DNA from: Pseudomonas oryzihabitans
Lineage (GTDB): Bacteria; Pseudomonadota; Gammaproteobacteria; Pseudomonadales; Pseudomonadaceae
Assembly (NCBI RefSeq): GCF_014522265.1
Contig: NZ_CP017024.1
Span: 717,501-781,500, forward strand
Reading direction: 5' to 3'
DNA length: 64,000 bases
The notes beneath the pieces are model-generated. The model saw nothing but the letters and a program-made list of their open reading frames with translations. It ran no database searches and was not told the origin of the DNA. Both the position numbers and the translations under genes were made by a program. This document shows positions 1 to 8,495 of this stretch, piece by piece (positions within the stretch are counted from its first letter, which is position 1; the number at the start of each line of letters is the position of its first letter).

Positions 1-1
1 C

Positions 2-187
<186 letters not shown>

Positions 188-197
188 AGACGTGGCC

Positions 198-690
198 GTA
201 GGTTGGCACTGAGCGCAGCGAAGCCCAACAAGGGGCAGGCGACCTCACCCCAACCCTCTCCCAGAGGGAGAGGGGCGGTTCAGCGGATCGTGTTCAGGTT
301 CGGCGTTAGCCGAGATCATCGGCGCGTGAAAAAGCCGCGCGCTCGACGTAGGTTGGCGCTGAGCACAGCGAAGCCCAACGAAGAGGACCACGGCAAGGCA
401 CCTGTAGCGTGGACAACGGCGCAGCCTTGTCCACCCGCCGGGCACCGAAACCGCCGCTAAGGTGCAGGCCTGCCGCCGTGACCACCCTCACCCCAACCCT
501 CTCCCGGAGGAGAGGGGGTGGCATCGGTGTCAGTGGCAGGATCATCCGTACGTGGAAAACGCTGCACGGTTTTCCACGCTACCCATCCACCGGAGGTTGG
601 CGCTGAGCACAGCGAAGCCCAACGAAGAGGACCGCAGCGAGGCACCTGTAGCGTGGACAACGGCGCAGCCTTGTCCACCCGCCGGGCACC
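198..690. repeat. cluster of extragenic palindromic repeats with a 96-bp direct duplication
   Basis: No gene is supported here. The stretch holds three copies of a GTAGGTTGG..GAAGCCCAAC element (198-229, 348-379, 593-623), two copies of a CTCACCCCAACCCTCTCCC / GGGAGAGGGG element (244-278, 485-520), one GTGGAAAAC..GTTTTCCAC palindrome (551-582) and GTGGACAA..TTGTCCAC palindromes. A 96-bp unit at 351-446 recurs at 595-690 with only a few mismatches, so the cluster grew by segmental duplication. The same elements recur at 17.3, 37.6, 44.4, 51.1, 57.0, 58.9 and 63.3 kb. Confidence 0.8.
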
Positions 691-697
691 CAACTCG

Positions 698-835
698 CTA
701 ACGCTTCGGACTCAAGGGACTGTCGTCCTGGTCTTCGCGCTCCTCGGTGGTGGTGGTGTTCGCCGAATCCGGCACGTCGCCGTATTCGTCGTAGTCGTGG
801 GGGGTCTGCTGGTCGTCCGCGGGTTCGGGATTCAT
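698..835 (-). CDS. small acidic hypothetical protein (45 aa)
   Basis: A short reading frame with ATG at 835 and TAG at 698-700. A GGAG lies a few bases upstream of the ATG, which is good evidence for translation. The product is very acidic and probably disordered: it begins MNPEPADDQQ, has a DYDEYGD segment, a run of four Thr, then EEREDQDD and ends LSPKR. There is no signal peptide or membrane segment and I recognise no domain. It lies downstream of, and in the same direction as, the TetR gene, so it could be co-transcribed with it. Function unknown. Confidence 0.55.
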   Translation of the reverse strand: MNPEPADDQQTPHDYDEYGDVPDSANTTTTEEREDQDDSPLSPKR

Positions 836-895
836 GAGGTACTCCAATAAAAGAAGTGCCCTCGGTGGAGTCCACCAGCCCTGGTGGCGTTCCCG

Positions 896-1459
896 CTAGA
901 CCAGCGCCACCAGACGTTCGGCCACCCGGTCGAAGGGGTCGATGCTGCGCTGGGCCCGGCACAGCGGGATCACTCCCTGCACCGCCGCCACCAGCAGCGT
1001 GGCCAGCCCCGTGGCCGCTTGCTCTGTATGGCCGTGCTCGACCAGCGCCACCTGCAAGCGCGCCTCCCAGCGGCGATAGATGCCCGCCGCCGCGTCCAGC
1101 TCGCGCTGGGCGATCTCGTCCACCGGTTCTTCCACCGCCACCGCCATCACCGGGCAGCCGACGCGAAAATCCGAGTCCAGCAGGATGTCGCGCCAGAGCC
1201 GTAAAAAGCCCTGGATCCCCGCCAACGCCCCGGCCTGCAGCTGCCGCTCCAGATCGCGACTGACCTGGGCGCCGGCCAGCTCCACCGCTTCCACCACCAG
1301 CTGGTGCTTGCCGCCGGGAAAGTGATGATAGGTGGACCCCAGCGGCGCCTCGGCGCGCTTGATGGTCTCGCGGATGCTGGTGGCATTGAGGCCGTGCTGC
1401 GCCAGCATGGCCGACGCCGCCACCACCACCCGCTCCCGTACCGTCGACTGCTCGGTCAT
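896..1459 (-). CDS. TetR/AcrR family transcriptional regulator
   Basis: A 187-residue one-component repressor. The N-terminal 60 residues form the TetR DNA-binding domain: VRERVVVAASAMLAQHGLN, then the helix-turn-helix around residues 26-47 ending in STYHHFPGGK, the typical STY/LYxHF recognition end. The rest is the helical ligand-binding and dimer domain, most like the LmrA/YxaF-type C-terminus. It is divergent from an alpha/beta hydrolase at 1533, with two matching half-palindromes between them. The likely model is autorepression plus repression of the hydrolase, relieved by an unknown small molecule. Confidence 0.92.
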   Translation of the reverse strand: MTEQSTVRERVVVAASAMLAQHGLNATSIRETIKRAEAPLGSTYHHFPGGKHQLVVEAVELAGAQVSRDLERQLQAGALAGIQGFLRLWRDILLDSDFRVGCPVMAVAVEEPVDEIAQRELDAAAGIYRRWEARLQVALVEHGHTEQAATGLATLLVAAVQGVIPLCRAQRSIDPFDRVAERLVALV

Positions 1460-1471
1460 CCATTCTCCTTG

Positions 1472-1522
1472 CTATGACAGTCGTCATAATCTACCGTCCA
1501 GCCATTATAACAACTGTCATAG
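1472..1522. promoter_or_regulatory. paired TetR-type operator between regulator and hydrolase
   Basis: CTATGACAGTCGTCATAAT at 1472-1490 is mirrored by ATTATAACAACTGTCATAG at 1504-1522, giving a large inverted repeat with one or two mismatches per arm. Each arm is itself a dyad: ATGAC-N4-GTCAT on the left and ATAAC-N4-GTCAT on the right. This is the size and symmetry expected for two TetR-family dimer sites covering both divergent promoters. The site ends about 10 bases before the hydrolase start. That the TetR at 896-1459 binds it is inference. Confidence 0.7.
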
Positions 1523-1532
1523 GGACCACCCC

Positions 1533-2405
1533 ATGCCAAGCGACGCCCTCGTCGAGGATTTGATCACCGCGGACGGTTATCGCCTCAGCACCAGTCGCTT
1601 TCCCGCCCAGGGGCCGCTGCAGGGACGGCTGATCGTCGCCGGCGCCACCGCCGTGCCCCAGGGCTTCTATCGGCGTTTCGCCCAGCACGCCGCGGCCCGC
1701 GGTTTCGAGACCCTGACCCTGGACTATCGCGGTGTCGGCCGTTCGGCGCCGGCCTCGCTCAAGGGCTTTCGCATGGACCTGCTGGACTGGGCGCGCCAGG
1801 ACCTCGCCGCCGCCGTGGACGTCATGGCCCAGGGCGACGTTCCCCTCTATCTGGTCGGCCATTCCTATGGCGGCCATGCCTTCGGCCTCCTGCCCAACCA
1901 CGCCAAGGTCGCCGGCTTCTATGTCTTCGGCACCAGCGCCGGCTGGTACGGCTACATGCCGCCGCTGGAAAGACTCAAGGTGCTGACCATGTGGAAACTG
2001 GTGCTGCCGGTGCTGACCTGGTGGAAGGGCTACTGCCCCTGGAGCGCCCTGGGCCTGGGCGAAGACCTGCCCCGCGACGTCTATCGCCAGTGGCGTCACT
2101 GGTGCAGCTATCCCCACTACTTCTTCGACGACCCGGCCATGCAGGGCATCGAAGCCGGCTACGCGGCGGTGCGCACCCCCATCGTCGCGGTCAATGCCCT
2201 GGACGATCTCTGGGCCACCCCGCGCTCGCGCGACGCCTTCATGCAGGCCTATCGCAACGTCGACCTGCAGCGCGAAGACCTTGACCCCCGCCAGCACGGC
2301 GGCGCCATCGGCCACATGGGTTATTTCCGCGCCAGCGCCGAGCCACTCTGGGACCGCGCCCTGGACTGGTTCGCCGCCCTGCCCCGGGCACCGGGCGTGA
2401 ACTGA
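1533..2405 (+). CDS. alpha/beta fold hydrolase
   Basis: A 290-residue cytoplasmic alpha/beta hydrolase. The ATG at 1533 is chosen because the open frame upstream runs through the operator and the regulator gene; an AGGGA precedes it. The nucleophile elbow is GHSYGG with Ser near residue 111; the DYRGVG segment near residue 65 sits at the usual oxyanion side; a candidate acid is in NALDD and a candidate His in GAIGHMGYF near the C-terminus. The family covers esterases, lipases and related enzymes, so the substrate cannot be named. The divergent TetR and shared operators suggest induction by a xenobiotic or lipid-like ligand. Confidence 0.85.
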   Translation: MPSDALVEDLITADGYRLSTSRFPAQGPLQGRLIVAGATAVPQGFYRRFAQHAAARGFETLTLDYRGVGRSAPASLKGFRMDLLDWARQDLAAAVDVMAQGDVPLYLVGHSYGGHAFGLLPNHAKVAGFYVFGTSAGWYGYMPPLERLKVLTMWKLVLPVLTWWKGYCPWSALGLGEDLPRDVYRQWRHWCSYPHYFFDDPAMQGIEAGYAAVRTPIVAVNALDDLWATPRSRDAFMQAYRNVDLQREDLDPRQHGGAIGHMGYFRASAEPLWDRALDWFAALPRAPGVN

Positions 2406-2528
2406 GCCCCGAACAGGCCGCCCCAGGGCGTGCCTGTCGCTTTTCCAAAAGCTCTCCGTCGTTTCCGGACAGTCATCCCGCTGCCCCAGGTCCCATTGTG
2501 GCGGCACGAATAACAAGGAGAAACACCC

Positions 2529-3647
2529 GTGCTGATCGGCATCCCGATGGAAACCGGTGCGGGGGAAACGCGCGTGGCCGCGACCCCCGAAACCCTCAAG
2601 AAACTGATCGGCCAGGGCCACCAGGTGGTGGTGCAACGGGGTGCTGGCGAGCGCGCCAGCGTACCCGACGCGGCCTATGCCGCCAGCGGTGCCCAGCTCG
2701 GCGATGCCGCCGCGGCGCTGGGCGCCGACCTGGTGCTCAAGGTGGCGGCGCCCGATGCCGCCGAGCTGGCGCTGATGAAGCCCGGCGCCGTGCTGATCGG
2801 CATGCTCAACCCCTTCGCCCAGGAGACCCTGGACCAGCTCAACGGCCGCGGCCTCACCGCCTTCGCCCTGGAAGCGGCGCCGCGCACCTCCCGCGCCCAG
2901 AGCCTGGACGTGCTCTCCTCCCAGGCCAACATCGCCGGCTACAAGGCGGTGATGCTGGCCGCCGACCACTATCCGCGCTTCATGCCCATGCTGATGACCG
3001 CCGCCGGCACGGTGAAGGCCGCGCGGGTGCTGATCCTTGGCGCCGGGGTGGCCGGCCTGCAGGCCATCGCCACCGCCAAGCGCCTCGGCGCGGTGATCGA
3101 GGCCTCGGACGTGCGTCCGGCGGTCAAGGAGCAGATCGAGTCCCTCGGCGCCAAGTTCGTCGACGTGCCCTTCGAGACCGAGGAAGAACGCCAGTGCGCC
3201 GAAGGCGTCGGCGGCTATGCGCGGCCCATGCCGGCCACCTGGATGGAGCGCCAGGCCAAGGCCGTGCACGAGCGCGCCAGGCAGGCCGACATCGTCATCA
3301 CCACCGCGCTGATCCCCGGTCGCCGCGCCCCCACCCTGCTGCACGAAGCCACCGTGGCCGAGATGAAGCCTGGCTCGGTGGTCGTCGACCTGGCCGCCAG
3401 CCAGGGCGGCAACTGCCCGCTGACCGAGCTGGACCAGGTGGTGGTCAGGCACGGCGTCACCCTGGTCGGCTACGGCAACCTGGCGGCGCGCGTCCCGGCG
3501 GACGCCTCGGCGCTCTATGCCCGCAACCTGCTGGACTTTCTCAAGCTGGTGCTCAAGGACGGGGCCTTCCACCTCGACCTGGCCGACGACATCGTCGCCG
3601 CCTGCCTGATGTGCCACGGCGGCGAATTGCGCCGCAAGAACGCCTGA
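2529..3647 (+). CDS. pntAA: NAD(P) transhydrogenase, alpha subunit part 1
   Basis: A 372-residue soluble NAD(H)-binding domain (domain I) of the proton-translocating transhydrogenase, which moves hydride between NADH and NADP+ coupled to proton entry. It belongs to the alanine dehydrogenase/PNT superfamily: an N-terminal domain starting LIGIPMETGAGETRVAATPE, then a Rossmann segment VLILGAGVAGLQAIATAKRLGA with a following EASDVRP. The start is GTG at 2529, with AAGGAG eight bases upstream. The alpha subunit is split into separate AA and AB genes, as in Pseudomonas and Rhodospirillum, unlike E. coli. First gene of the pntAA-pntAB-pntB operon. Confidence 0.96.
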   Translation: MLIGIPMETGAGETRVAATPETLKKLIGQGHQVVVQRGAGERASVPDAAYAASGAQLGDAAAALGADLVLKVAAPDAAELALMKPGAVLIGMLNPFAQETLDQLNGRGLTAFALEAAPRTSRAQSLDVLSSQANIAGYKAVMLAADHYPRFMPMLMTAAGTVKAARVLILGAGVAGLQAIATAKRLGAVIEASDVRPAVKEQIESLGAKFVDVPFETEEERQCAEGVGGYARPMPATWMERQAKAVHERARQADIVITTALIPGRRAPTLLHEATVAEMKPGSVVVDLAASQGGNCPLTELDQVVVRHGVTLVGYGNLAARVPADASALYARNLLDFLKLVLKDGAFHLDLADDIVAACLMCHGGELRRKNA

Positions 3648-3682
3648 GCGCCCGCTCTCCGCCCTTCACAAGGACTGCCCCC

Positions 3683-3997
3683 ATGGACCTGATTTCCGAC
3701 GGCCTCTACAACCTGATCATCTTCGTGCTTGCCATCTATGTCGGCTACCACGTGGTCTGGAACGTCACCCCCGCGCTGCACACCCCGCTGATGGCGGTGA
3801 CCAACGCCATATCCGCCATCGTCATCGTCGGCGCCATGCTCGCCGCGGCCCTCACCGTCACCCCGCTGGGCAAGACCATGGGCACCCTGGCCGTGGCCCT
3901 GGCGGCGGTCAACGTCTTCGGCGGCTTCCTAGTCACCCGCCGCATGCTGGAGATGTTCAAGAAGAAGGCCCCCAAGGCCCCGGCGGAGCAGCGCTGA
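3683..3997 (+). CDS. pntAB: NAD(P) transhydrogenase, alpha subunit part 2
   Basis: A 104-residue inner-membrane protein supplying the alpha-side transmembrane helices of the transhydrogenase proton channel. Three hydrophobic segments are visible (about residues 8-28, 36-58 and 64-84), followed by a basic, lysine-rich cytoplasmic tail. It starts at the ATG at 3683, 35 bases after pntAA, and its stop is one base from the pntB start, so translation is probably coupled. Length matches the short PntAB subunits of split systems. Confidence 0.95.
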   Translation: MDLISDGLYNLIIFVLAIYVGYHVVWNVTPALHTPLMAVTNAISAIVIVGAMLAAALTVTPLGKTMGTLAVALAAVNVFGGFLVTRRMLEMFKKKAPKAPAEQR

Positions 3998-3998
3998 C

Positions 3999-5435
3999 AT
4001 GAGCATGAACCTCATCACCCTGCTCTACCTCGTCGCCTCGGTGTGCTTCATCCAGGCGCTCAAGGGCCTTTCCCACCCCACCACCTCGCGCCGCGGCAAC
4101 GCCTTCGGCATGGCCGGCATGACCCTCGCCGTGCTCACCACCCTGGCGCTGATCCACAAGCTCGGCAGCGAGCTGGCAGTACAGGGCATCGGCTACGTCA
4201 TCGTCGGCCTGCTGGTGGGCGGCAGCGCCGGCGCCTACATGGCCAAGCGCGTGGAAATGACCAAGATGCCCGAGCTGGTCGCCTTCATGCACAGCATGAT
4301 CGGCCTGGCCGCGGTGTTCATCGCCATCGCCGCGGTGGTCGAGCCGCAGTCCCTGGGCATCGTCGCCACCTTCGGCCAAGCGATCCCCAGCGGCAACCGC
4401 CTGGAGCTGTTCCTCGGCGCGGCCATCGGCGCCATCACCTTCTCCGGTTCGGTGATCGCCTTCGGCAAGCTCTCCGGCAAATACAAGTTCCGCCTGTTCC
4501 AGGGCGCCCCGGTGCGCTTCGCCGGCCAGCACCCGCTCAACCTGGTGATCGGCCTGGCCATCCTTGCCCTGGGCCTGGTCTTCACCTTCAGCGGCAACCT
4601 TGGCGCCTTCGCCGTGCTGGTGGCCCTGGCCTTCATCATCGGCGTGCTGATCATCATCCCCATCGGCGGCGCCGACATGCCGGTGGTGGTCTCCATGCTC
4701 AACAGCTACTCCGGCTGGGCCGCCGCCGGCATCGGCTTCTCGCTCAACAACTCCATGCTGATCATCGCCGGCTCGCTGGTGGGATCGAGCGGCGCCATCC
4801 TCTCCTACATCATGTGCAAGGCGATGAACCGCTCCTTCTTCAACGTCATCCTCGGCGGCTTCGGCGGCGCGACGGAAGCCGCGGCCAGCAATGGCAGCGG
4901 CGAGCAGCGCCCGGTCAAAGCCGGCTCGGCGGACGACGCCGCCTTCCTGCTCGGCAACGCCGACAGCGTCATCATCGTCCCCGGCTACGGCCTGGCCGTC
5001 GCCCGCGCCCAGCACGCGCTCAAGGAGCTGACCGAAAAGCTGGTCCATAACGGCGTGACGGTGAAATACGCCATCCACCCGGTGGCCGGCCGCATGCCCG
5101 GCCATATGAACGTGCTCTTGGCCGAGGCCGAGGTGCCCTACGACCAAGTGTTCGAGATGGACGACATCAACTCCGAATTCGGCCAGGCCGACGTGGTGCT
5201 GGTGCTCGGCGCCAACGACGTGGTCAACCCGGCCGCCAAGAACGACCCCACCTCCCCCATCGCCGGCATGCCCATCCTCGAAGCCTTCAAGGCCAAGACG
5301 ATCATCGTCAACAAGAGATCCATGGCCAGCGGCTACGCGGGTCTGGACAACGAACTCTTCTACCTGGACAAGACCCTGATGGTCTTTGGCGATGCCAAGA
5401 AGGTCATCGAGGAGATGGTCAAGGCGGTGGATTAA
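3999..5435 (+). CDS. pntB: NAD(P) transhydrogenase, beta subunit
   Basis: A 478-residue inner-membrane subunit. The N-terminal 260 or so residues hold many transmembrane helices of the proton channel; the C-terminal part is the NADP(H)-binding domain III, with IIVPGYGLAVARAQHAL, the VKYAIHPVAGRMPGHMNVLL segment, VLGANDVVNPAA and KRSMASGYAG, all diagnostic of PntB. The enzyme makes NADPH at the expense of the proton gradient. The ATG at 3999 overlaps the intercistronic region with pntAB by spacing of one base. A strong hairpin follows the stop. Confidence 0.97.
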   Translation: MSMNLITLLYLVASVCFIQALKGLSHPTTSRRGNAFGMAGMTLAVLTTLALIHKLGSELAVQGIGYVIVGLLVGGSAGAYMAKRVEMTKMPELVAFMHSMIGLAAVFIAIAAVVEPQSLGIVATFGQAIPSGNRLELFLGAAIGAITFSGSVIAFGKLSGKYKFRLFQGAPVRFAGQHPLNLVIGLAILALGLVFTFSGNLGAFAVLVALAFIIGVLIIIPIGGADMPVVVSMLNSYSGWAAAGIGFSLNNSMLIIAGSLVGSSGAILSYIMCKAMNRSFFNVILGGFGGATEAAASNGSGEQRPVKAGSADDAAFLLGNADSVIIVPGYGLAVARAQHALKELTEKLVHNGVTVKYAIHPVAGRMPGHMNVLLAEAEVPYDQVFEMDDINSEFGQADVVLVLGANDVVNPAAKNDPTSPIAGMPILEAFKAKTIIVNKRSMASGYAGLDNELFYLDKTLMVFGDAKKVIEEMVKAVD

Positions 5436-5441
5436 GCCGTG

Positions 5442-5475
5442 GCTCCTCGCGACCGCCTGAGTGGTCGCGAGGAGC
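5442..5475 (+). terminator. hairpin terminator after the pnt operon
   Basis: A perfect 13-bp stem (GCTCCTCGCGACC with GGTCGCGAGGAGC) and an 8-base loop starts seven bases after the pntB stop. The following TGTTCGTTGG is only weakly T-rich, so it may act as a 3' stabilising hairpin or a weak intrinsic terminator. The 5476-5692 stretch beyond it is AT-richer than its surroundings and probably holds the promoter of the next gene; I could not fix -35/-10 boxes. Confidence 0.6.
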
Positions 5476-5692
5476 TGTTCGTTGGCACCCCATAAGACAT
5501 ACGTTTCTCTCTCGAAGTCTTTAGGCTTACGCACTCAACGCAAGGCTATTCAAGCAAGGATCAGCATCGCTCCTTCGACCGATTGCGCCTTCAGCCTTAC
5601 TAATCAGATTATTTCTCAGCGCCTCACCTATCCCCTACCCCCCAATCGAACGCTCACGCTCCGGGCTCTCCCAGCCCTCAAGGACCGTCCCC

Positions 5693-6814
5693 ATGCCAAC
5701 CTCCCGCTCCCTCCTGGTCGCGTTGCTGCTAGCCAACACCGGTGCCGCCTGGGCCGCGTCCAATACGGCCAACGTCCAGCAGAACGGCGGCTTCAACGTG
5801 GTGAACCTGAACCAGGGCAGCGAGCTGTCGGCGCGCAACCAGGCGGATATCCAGCAGCGCGGCAGTTTTCTCAATGCCCAGGTCACCCAGCAGAACGATG
5901 CCGATGACCGCGTGCGGGTGCTGCAGACCAATGGCAAGAGCGCTGTCGAGATCAACCAGGCGTGGGGCTCGCAGCGCCTGGTTGATATCGAGCAGCGCGA
6001 TGGCGGCTATGACCGGGTGCAGGTCGATCAGGGGCCGGGCAGTGGTAACGAGACGGTGGTGCGGCAGAGTGGTTTGCGGCAGGACACCTCTGTCCATCAG
6101 GACGGCGGCTATCACCGGATCGATATCGAGCAGGACAGCTACGCCGCAGGCCAGAACACCCTGACGGTGCGGCAGGATGGCCTCGACGGCAAGCTCGACC
6201 TGGCGCAGCATGGTGACCGCCAGGACCTGCAGGTGACCAGTTTCGGCCTGCGCAACGGGGTCTGGGTGAGCCAGAACGGCGAGGACTCCAAAACGCTCAT
6301 CGAGCAGCGCGGCAATGACAACTATGTCGGCCTCAAGCAGGCCGGCGAGCGGGTGGATTCCAAGGTGGTGCAGGAAGGCAACGGCAACGATGCCCGGGTC
6401 CGGCACTCCAGCGGCTACTCGCGCCCCAGCAGCGTCGACATCGCCCAGCGCGGCGATCTCAACCGCGCCGATGTCAATGTCTATGGCGTGGGCAGCACCC
6501 TGACCCTGGCGCAGACCGGTAACGGCAATGGCGCCTCTGCCACCGTCTCGGGCGAGGGCAATCAGCTGGACCTCGCGTCCACTGGCGACGGCAATGGCAT
6601 CAATGCCTATTACCTCGGCAACGACGGCCAACTGAAGGTGGATCAGCAGGGCAACGGCCTTGGGGTAACGGCCTACGTCACCGGCGACGCCTCCCGCATC
6701 ACCGCCAGCCAGAGCGGCTTCCAGCACACCGCCGACCTGACCCAGAACACCGCCGGCAATGCCATCAACATCACCCAGAGCGGCTTTTCCAACCACGCCG
6801 TCATCAGCCAGTAG
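5693..6814 (+). CDS. curlin-repeat secreted protein (orphan CsgA/CsgB-like)
   Basis: A 373-residue exported protein. Residues 1-21 are a Sec signal peptide (basic start, LLVALLLANTG core, AWA cleavage site). The mature part is about 15 imperfect repeats of roughly 22 residues with the curlin pattern: alternating beta-strand residues with regularly spaced Gln and Asn and Gly turns, for example VSQNGEDSKTLIEQRGNDN and ITQSGFSNHAVISQ at the end. Curlin repeats stack as a beta-solenoid and nucleate or form functional amyloid. It is much longer than CsgA or CsgB (about 150 residues). None of csgC, csgD, csgE, csgF or csgG is adjacent, so the secretion route is unknown. Early repeats are more degenerate and charged than the later ones. 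Confidence 0.8.
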   Translation: MPTSRSLLVALLLANTGAAWAASNTANVQQNGGFNVVNLNQGSELSARNQADIQQRGSFLNAQVTQQNDADDRVRVLQTNGKSAVEINQAWGSQRLVDIEQRDGGYDRVQVDQGPGSGNETVVRQSGLRQDTSVHQDGGYHRIDIEQDSYAAGQNTLTVRQDGLDGKLDLAQHGDRQDLQVTSFGLRNGVWVSQNGEDSKTLIEQRGNDNYVGLKQAGERVDSKVVQEGNGNDARVRHSSGYSRPSSVDIAQRGDLNRADVNVYGVGSTLTLAQTGNGNGASATVSGEGNQLDLASTGDGNGINAYYLGNDGQLKVDQQGNGLGVTAYVTGDASRITASQSGFQHTADLTQNTAGNAINITQSGFSNHAVISQ

Positions 6815-6824
6815 TTAGGGATCA

Positions 6825-6841
6825 GCGGGGCCAGCCCCCGC
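6825..6841 (+). terminator. possible hairpin after the curlin-like gene
   Basis: GCGGGG at 6825-6830 pairs with CCCCGC at 6836-6841 across a 5-base loop, ten bases after the stop. No T tract follows, so this is only a weak candidate. Confidence 0.3.
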
Positions 6842-6938
6842 GCGCTCCGGCGGCGGCTGAGGTTGCTGCCGCCCCGCTCGCTCAATCTTTGCCCCAGGCG
6901 GCCGCTACCCTTGAGATGTACCTTTCAAGGAGTCCGCG

Positions 6939-7418
6939 ATGTCCAGCACGCTGTCGGTGAATGGCATTGGCCACGGCATCTTGCGCGCGCCCACGCTCAG
7001 GCTGGGTGGCGCGACTGCCAAGCCCACCGCCGAGGACGAGGCGGCCAAGGTGGAGCAAGCCAAGAAGTCCAAGGGCATCGGCAAGCCCAATCCGCTGAAC
7101 CAGATCAAGGACCAGGCCGAAGCCGACGCCGCCCCTGCCAGCGAGAAAGGCAGCACCGGCAACAAGACCCTGGATAGCCTGCAGAAAGCCATCGACATGG
7201 CCAAGCGGCAACTGGAGCTGGCGCAGAAGCAGTTGCGCGCGGTGGAGGCCCGGAGCAAGGGCGAAGGCAAGGCTGACGAGGCCAGCCAGGCCGCGCGCGA
7301 GGCCGCCCAGGCCAATGTCGCTGCCGCCAGCGAGGCCCTGACGACCGCCTATGCTGCCTACACCGAAGCCCTGAAGAAGGCCGGCGAAACCACCAGCGGG
7401 GTCAGCGCCCGGGCGTGA
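6939..7418 (+). CDS. hypothetical coiled-coil protein
   Basis: A 159-residue soluble protein of unknown function. The ATG at 6939 has a good AAGGAG seven bases upstream. The N-terminus (MSSTLSVNGIGHG) is followed by a charged, disordered stretch and then two long Ala/Gln/Lys-rich helices (about residues 80-110 and 118-150) likely to pair as a coiled coil. There is no signal peptide or membrane segment. The organisation resembles FlxA-like small coiled-coil proteins, but I do not see enough to assign it. Monocistronic between the curlin-like gene and an SDR. Confidence 0.7.
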   Translation: MSSTLSVNGIGHGILRAPTLRLGGATAKPTAEDEAAKVEQAKKSKGIGKPNPLNQIKDQAEADAAPASEKGSTGNKTLDSLQKAIDMAKRQLELAQKQLRAVEARSKGEGKADEASQAAREAAQANVAAASEALTTAYAAYTEALKKAGETTSGVSARA

Positions 7419-7487
7419 TGCTGGCCCCCTGACCGAACCGCCTGGGCTACCCTCGGAGGCTAGTCACGATCTGGAGGGCGCACTCGC

Positions 7488-8318
7488 ATGGCAGCCAAAC
7501 TCAAGGACAAGACCGCGCTGGTCACTGGCGCGGCCCAGGGCATAGGCGCCGCCATCGCCCGGGCCTTCGCGGCGGAAGGCGCCTTCGTCTATATCACCGA
7601 CCTCAACGCTGACCTTGGCCGCGCCGTCGCCGCCGAGCTGGGGGACGGTGCCTGCTACTTGCCCCTGGACGTGCGCCTGGAAGCCGACTGGCAGCAGATC
7701 ACGCGGCAGATCCTCGATGAGCGCGGCCGGCTGGATGTGCTGGTGAACAACGCGGGGATCACCGGCTTCGAACAGGGCATGGTGGCCCACGACCCGGAAC
7801 ACGCCAGTCTCGAAGACTGGCATGCGGTGCATCGCACCAATCTCGATGGCGTCTTTCTCGGCTGCAAATACGGCATCCGTGCCATGCGGCAGGCAGGCGC
7901 CGGGTCCATCATCAATATTTCGTCGCGCTCCGGGCTGGTAGGCATCCCCGGCGCGGCGGCCTATGCCTCGTCCAAGGCGGCCGTGCGCAATCACAGCAAG
8001 ACGGTAGCGCTCTATTGCGCGGAGCAGGGCCTGGCTATCCGCTGCAATTCCATCCATCCCGCCGCCATCCTCACGCCCATGTGGGAGCCCATGCTGGGCG
8101 ATGGCCCGGACCGCGCGGCGCGCATGGCGGCGCTGGTGCGAGACACGCCGCTGCGGCGCTTTGGCCGCCCCGAGGAGGTGGCGGCCGTCGCGCTGCTGCT
8201 GGCGTCGGACGAAGCCGCCTACATGACCGGCAGCGAGCTGAATCTGGACGGCGGCCTGCTGGCCGGTTCGGCGGTGACGCCCGCGACGGCGGAAGCGCCC
8301 TCGCCCACTATTCCCTGA
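7488..8318 (+). CDS. SDR family NAD(P)-dependent oxidoreductase
   Basis: A 276-residue classical short-chain dehydrogenase, cytoplasmic. Visible motifs: TGAAQGIG cofactor loop (residues 13-20), an acidic residue after beta-2 in ITDLN (Asp38) suggesting NAD preference, NNAG at 87-90, catalytic Ser at 145/146 in NISSRSG and YASSK (Tyr159, Lys163). The end has the usual [11 protein letters not shown] segment plus a short extra tail. Closest in pattern to glucose 1-dehydrogenase/cyclopentanol dehydrogenase-type SDRs; substrate unknown. A GGAGG lies upstream of the ATG. Confidence 0.9.
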   Translation: MAAKLKDKTALVTGAAQGIGAAIARAFAAEGAFVYITDLNADLGRAVAAELGDGACYLPLDVRLEADWQQITRQILDERGRLDVLVNNAGITGFEQGMVAHDPEHASLEDWHAVHRTNLDGVFLGCKYGIRAMRQAGAGSIINISSRSGLVGIPGAAAYASSKAAVRNHSKTVALYCAEQGLAIRCNSIHPAAILTPMWEPMLGDGPDRAARMAALVRDTPLRRFGRPEEVAAVALLLASDEAAYMTGSELNLDGGLLAGSAVTPATAEAPSPTIP

Positions 8319-8487
8319 CCTTGACGCTCAGCCGCCACTGGGCGCCAGGCTGTCCGGCCAGGTCCTCGCGGCGGCGGCCAGAGGTCCGTACTGGCGATGT
8401 CGATATCCATCGCCAGCAGTCCGCCGTGGCCATCCGTGAGCAGCCACCTGCGGCAGGCCCTAGGCGGCTGCCAGGTAGAAGGATCGC
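8308..8487 (-). pseudogene. possible decayed gene remnant
   Basis: On the minus strand a frame reads through DLRDPSTWQPPRACRRW, LLTDGHGGLLAMDIDIAS and TDLWPP, then the neighbouring frame continues [20 protein letters not shown] to a TAG at 8308-8310 that overlaps the convergent SDR stop region. The two pieces join sensibly across a GCC repeat near 8370 if one base is removed, and together look like a real C-terminus. There is no start codon with a ribosome site and I recognise no family. Could be chance. Confidence 0.25.
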
Positions 8488-8495
8488 GCAGGTCG

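Noticed and set aside
203-690. Overlapping small open frames in the first repeat cluster
   Set aside because: They read the same repeats in several frames and would all be repeat translations.
1491-3617. 708-codon open frame antisense to the hydrolase and pntAA
   Set aside because: It is the complement of genes with strong homology; composition (His/Gly-rich) is typical of antisense frames in GC-rich DNA.
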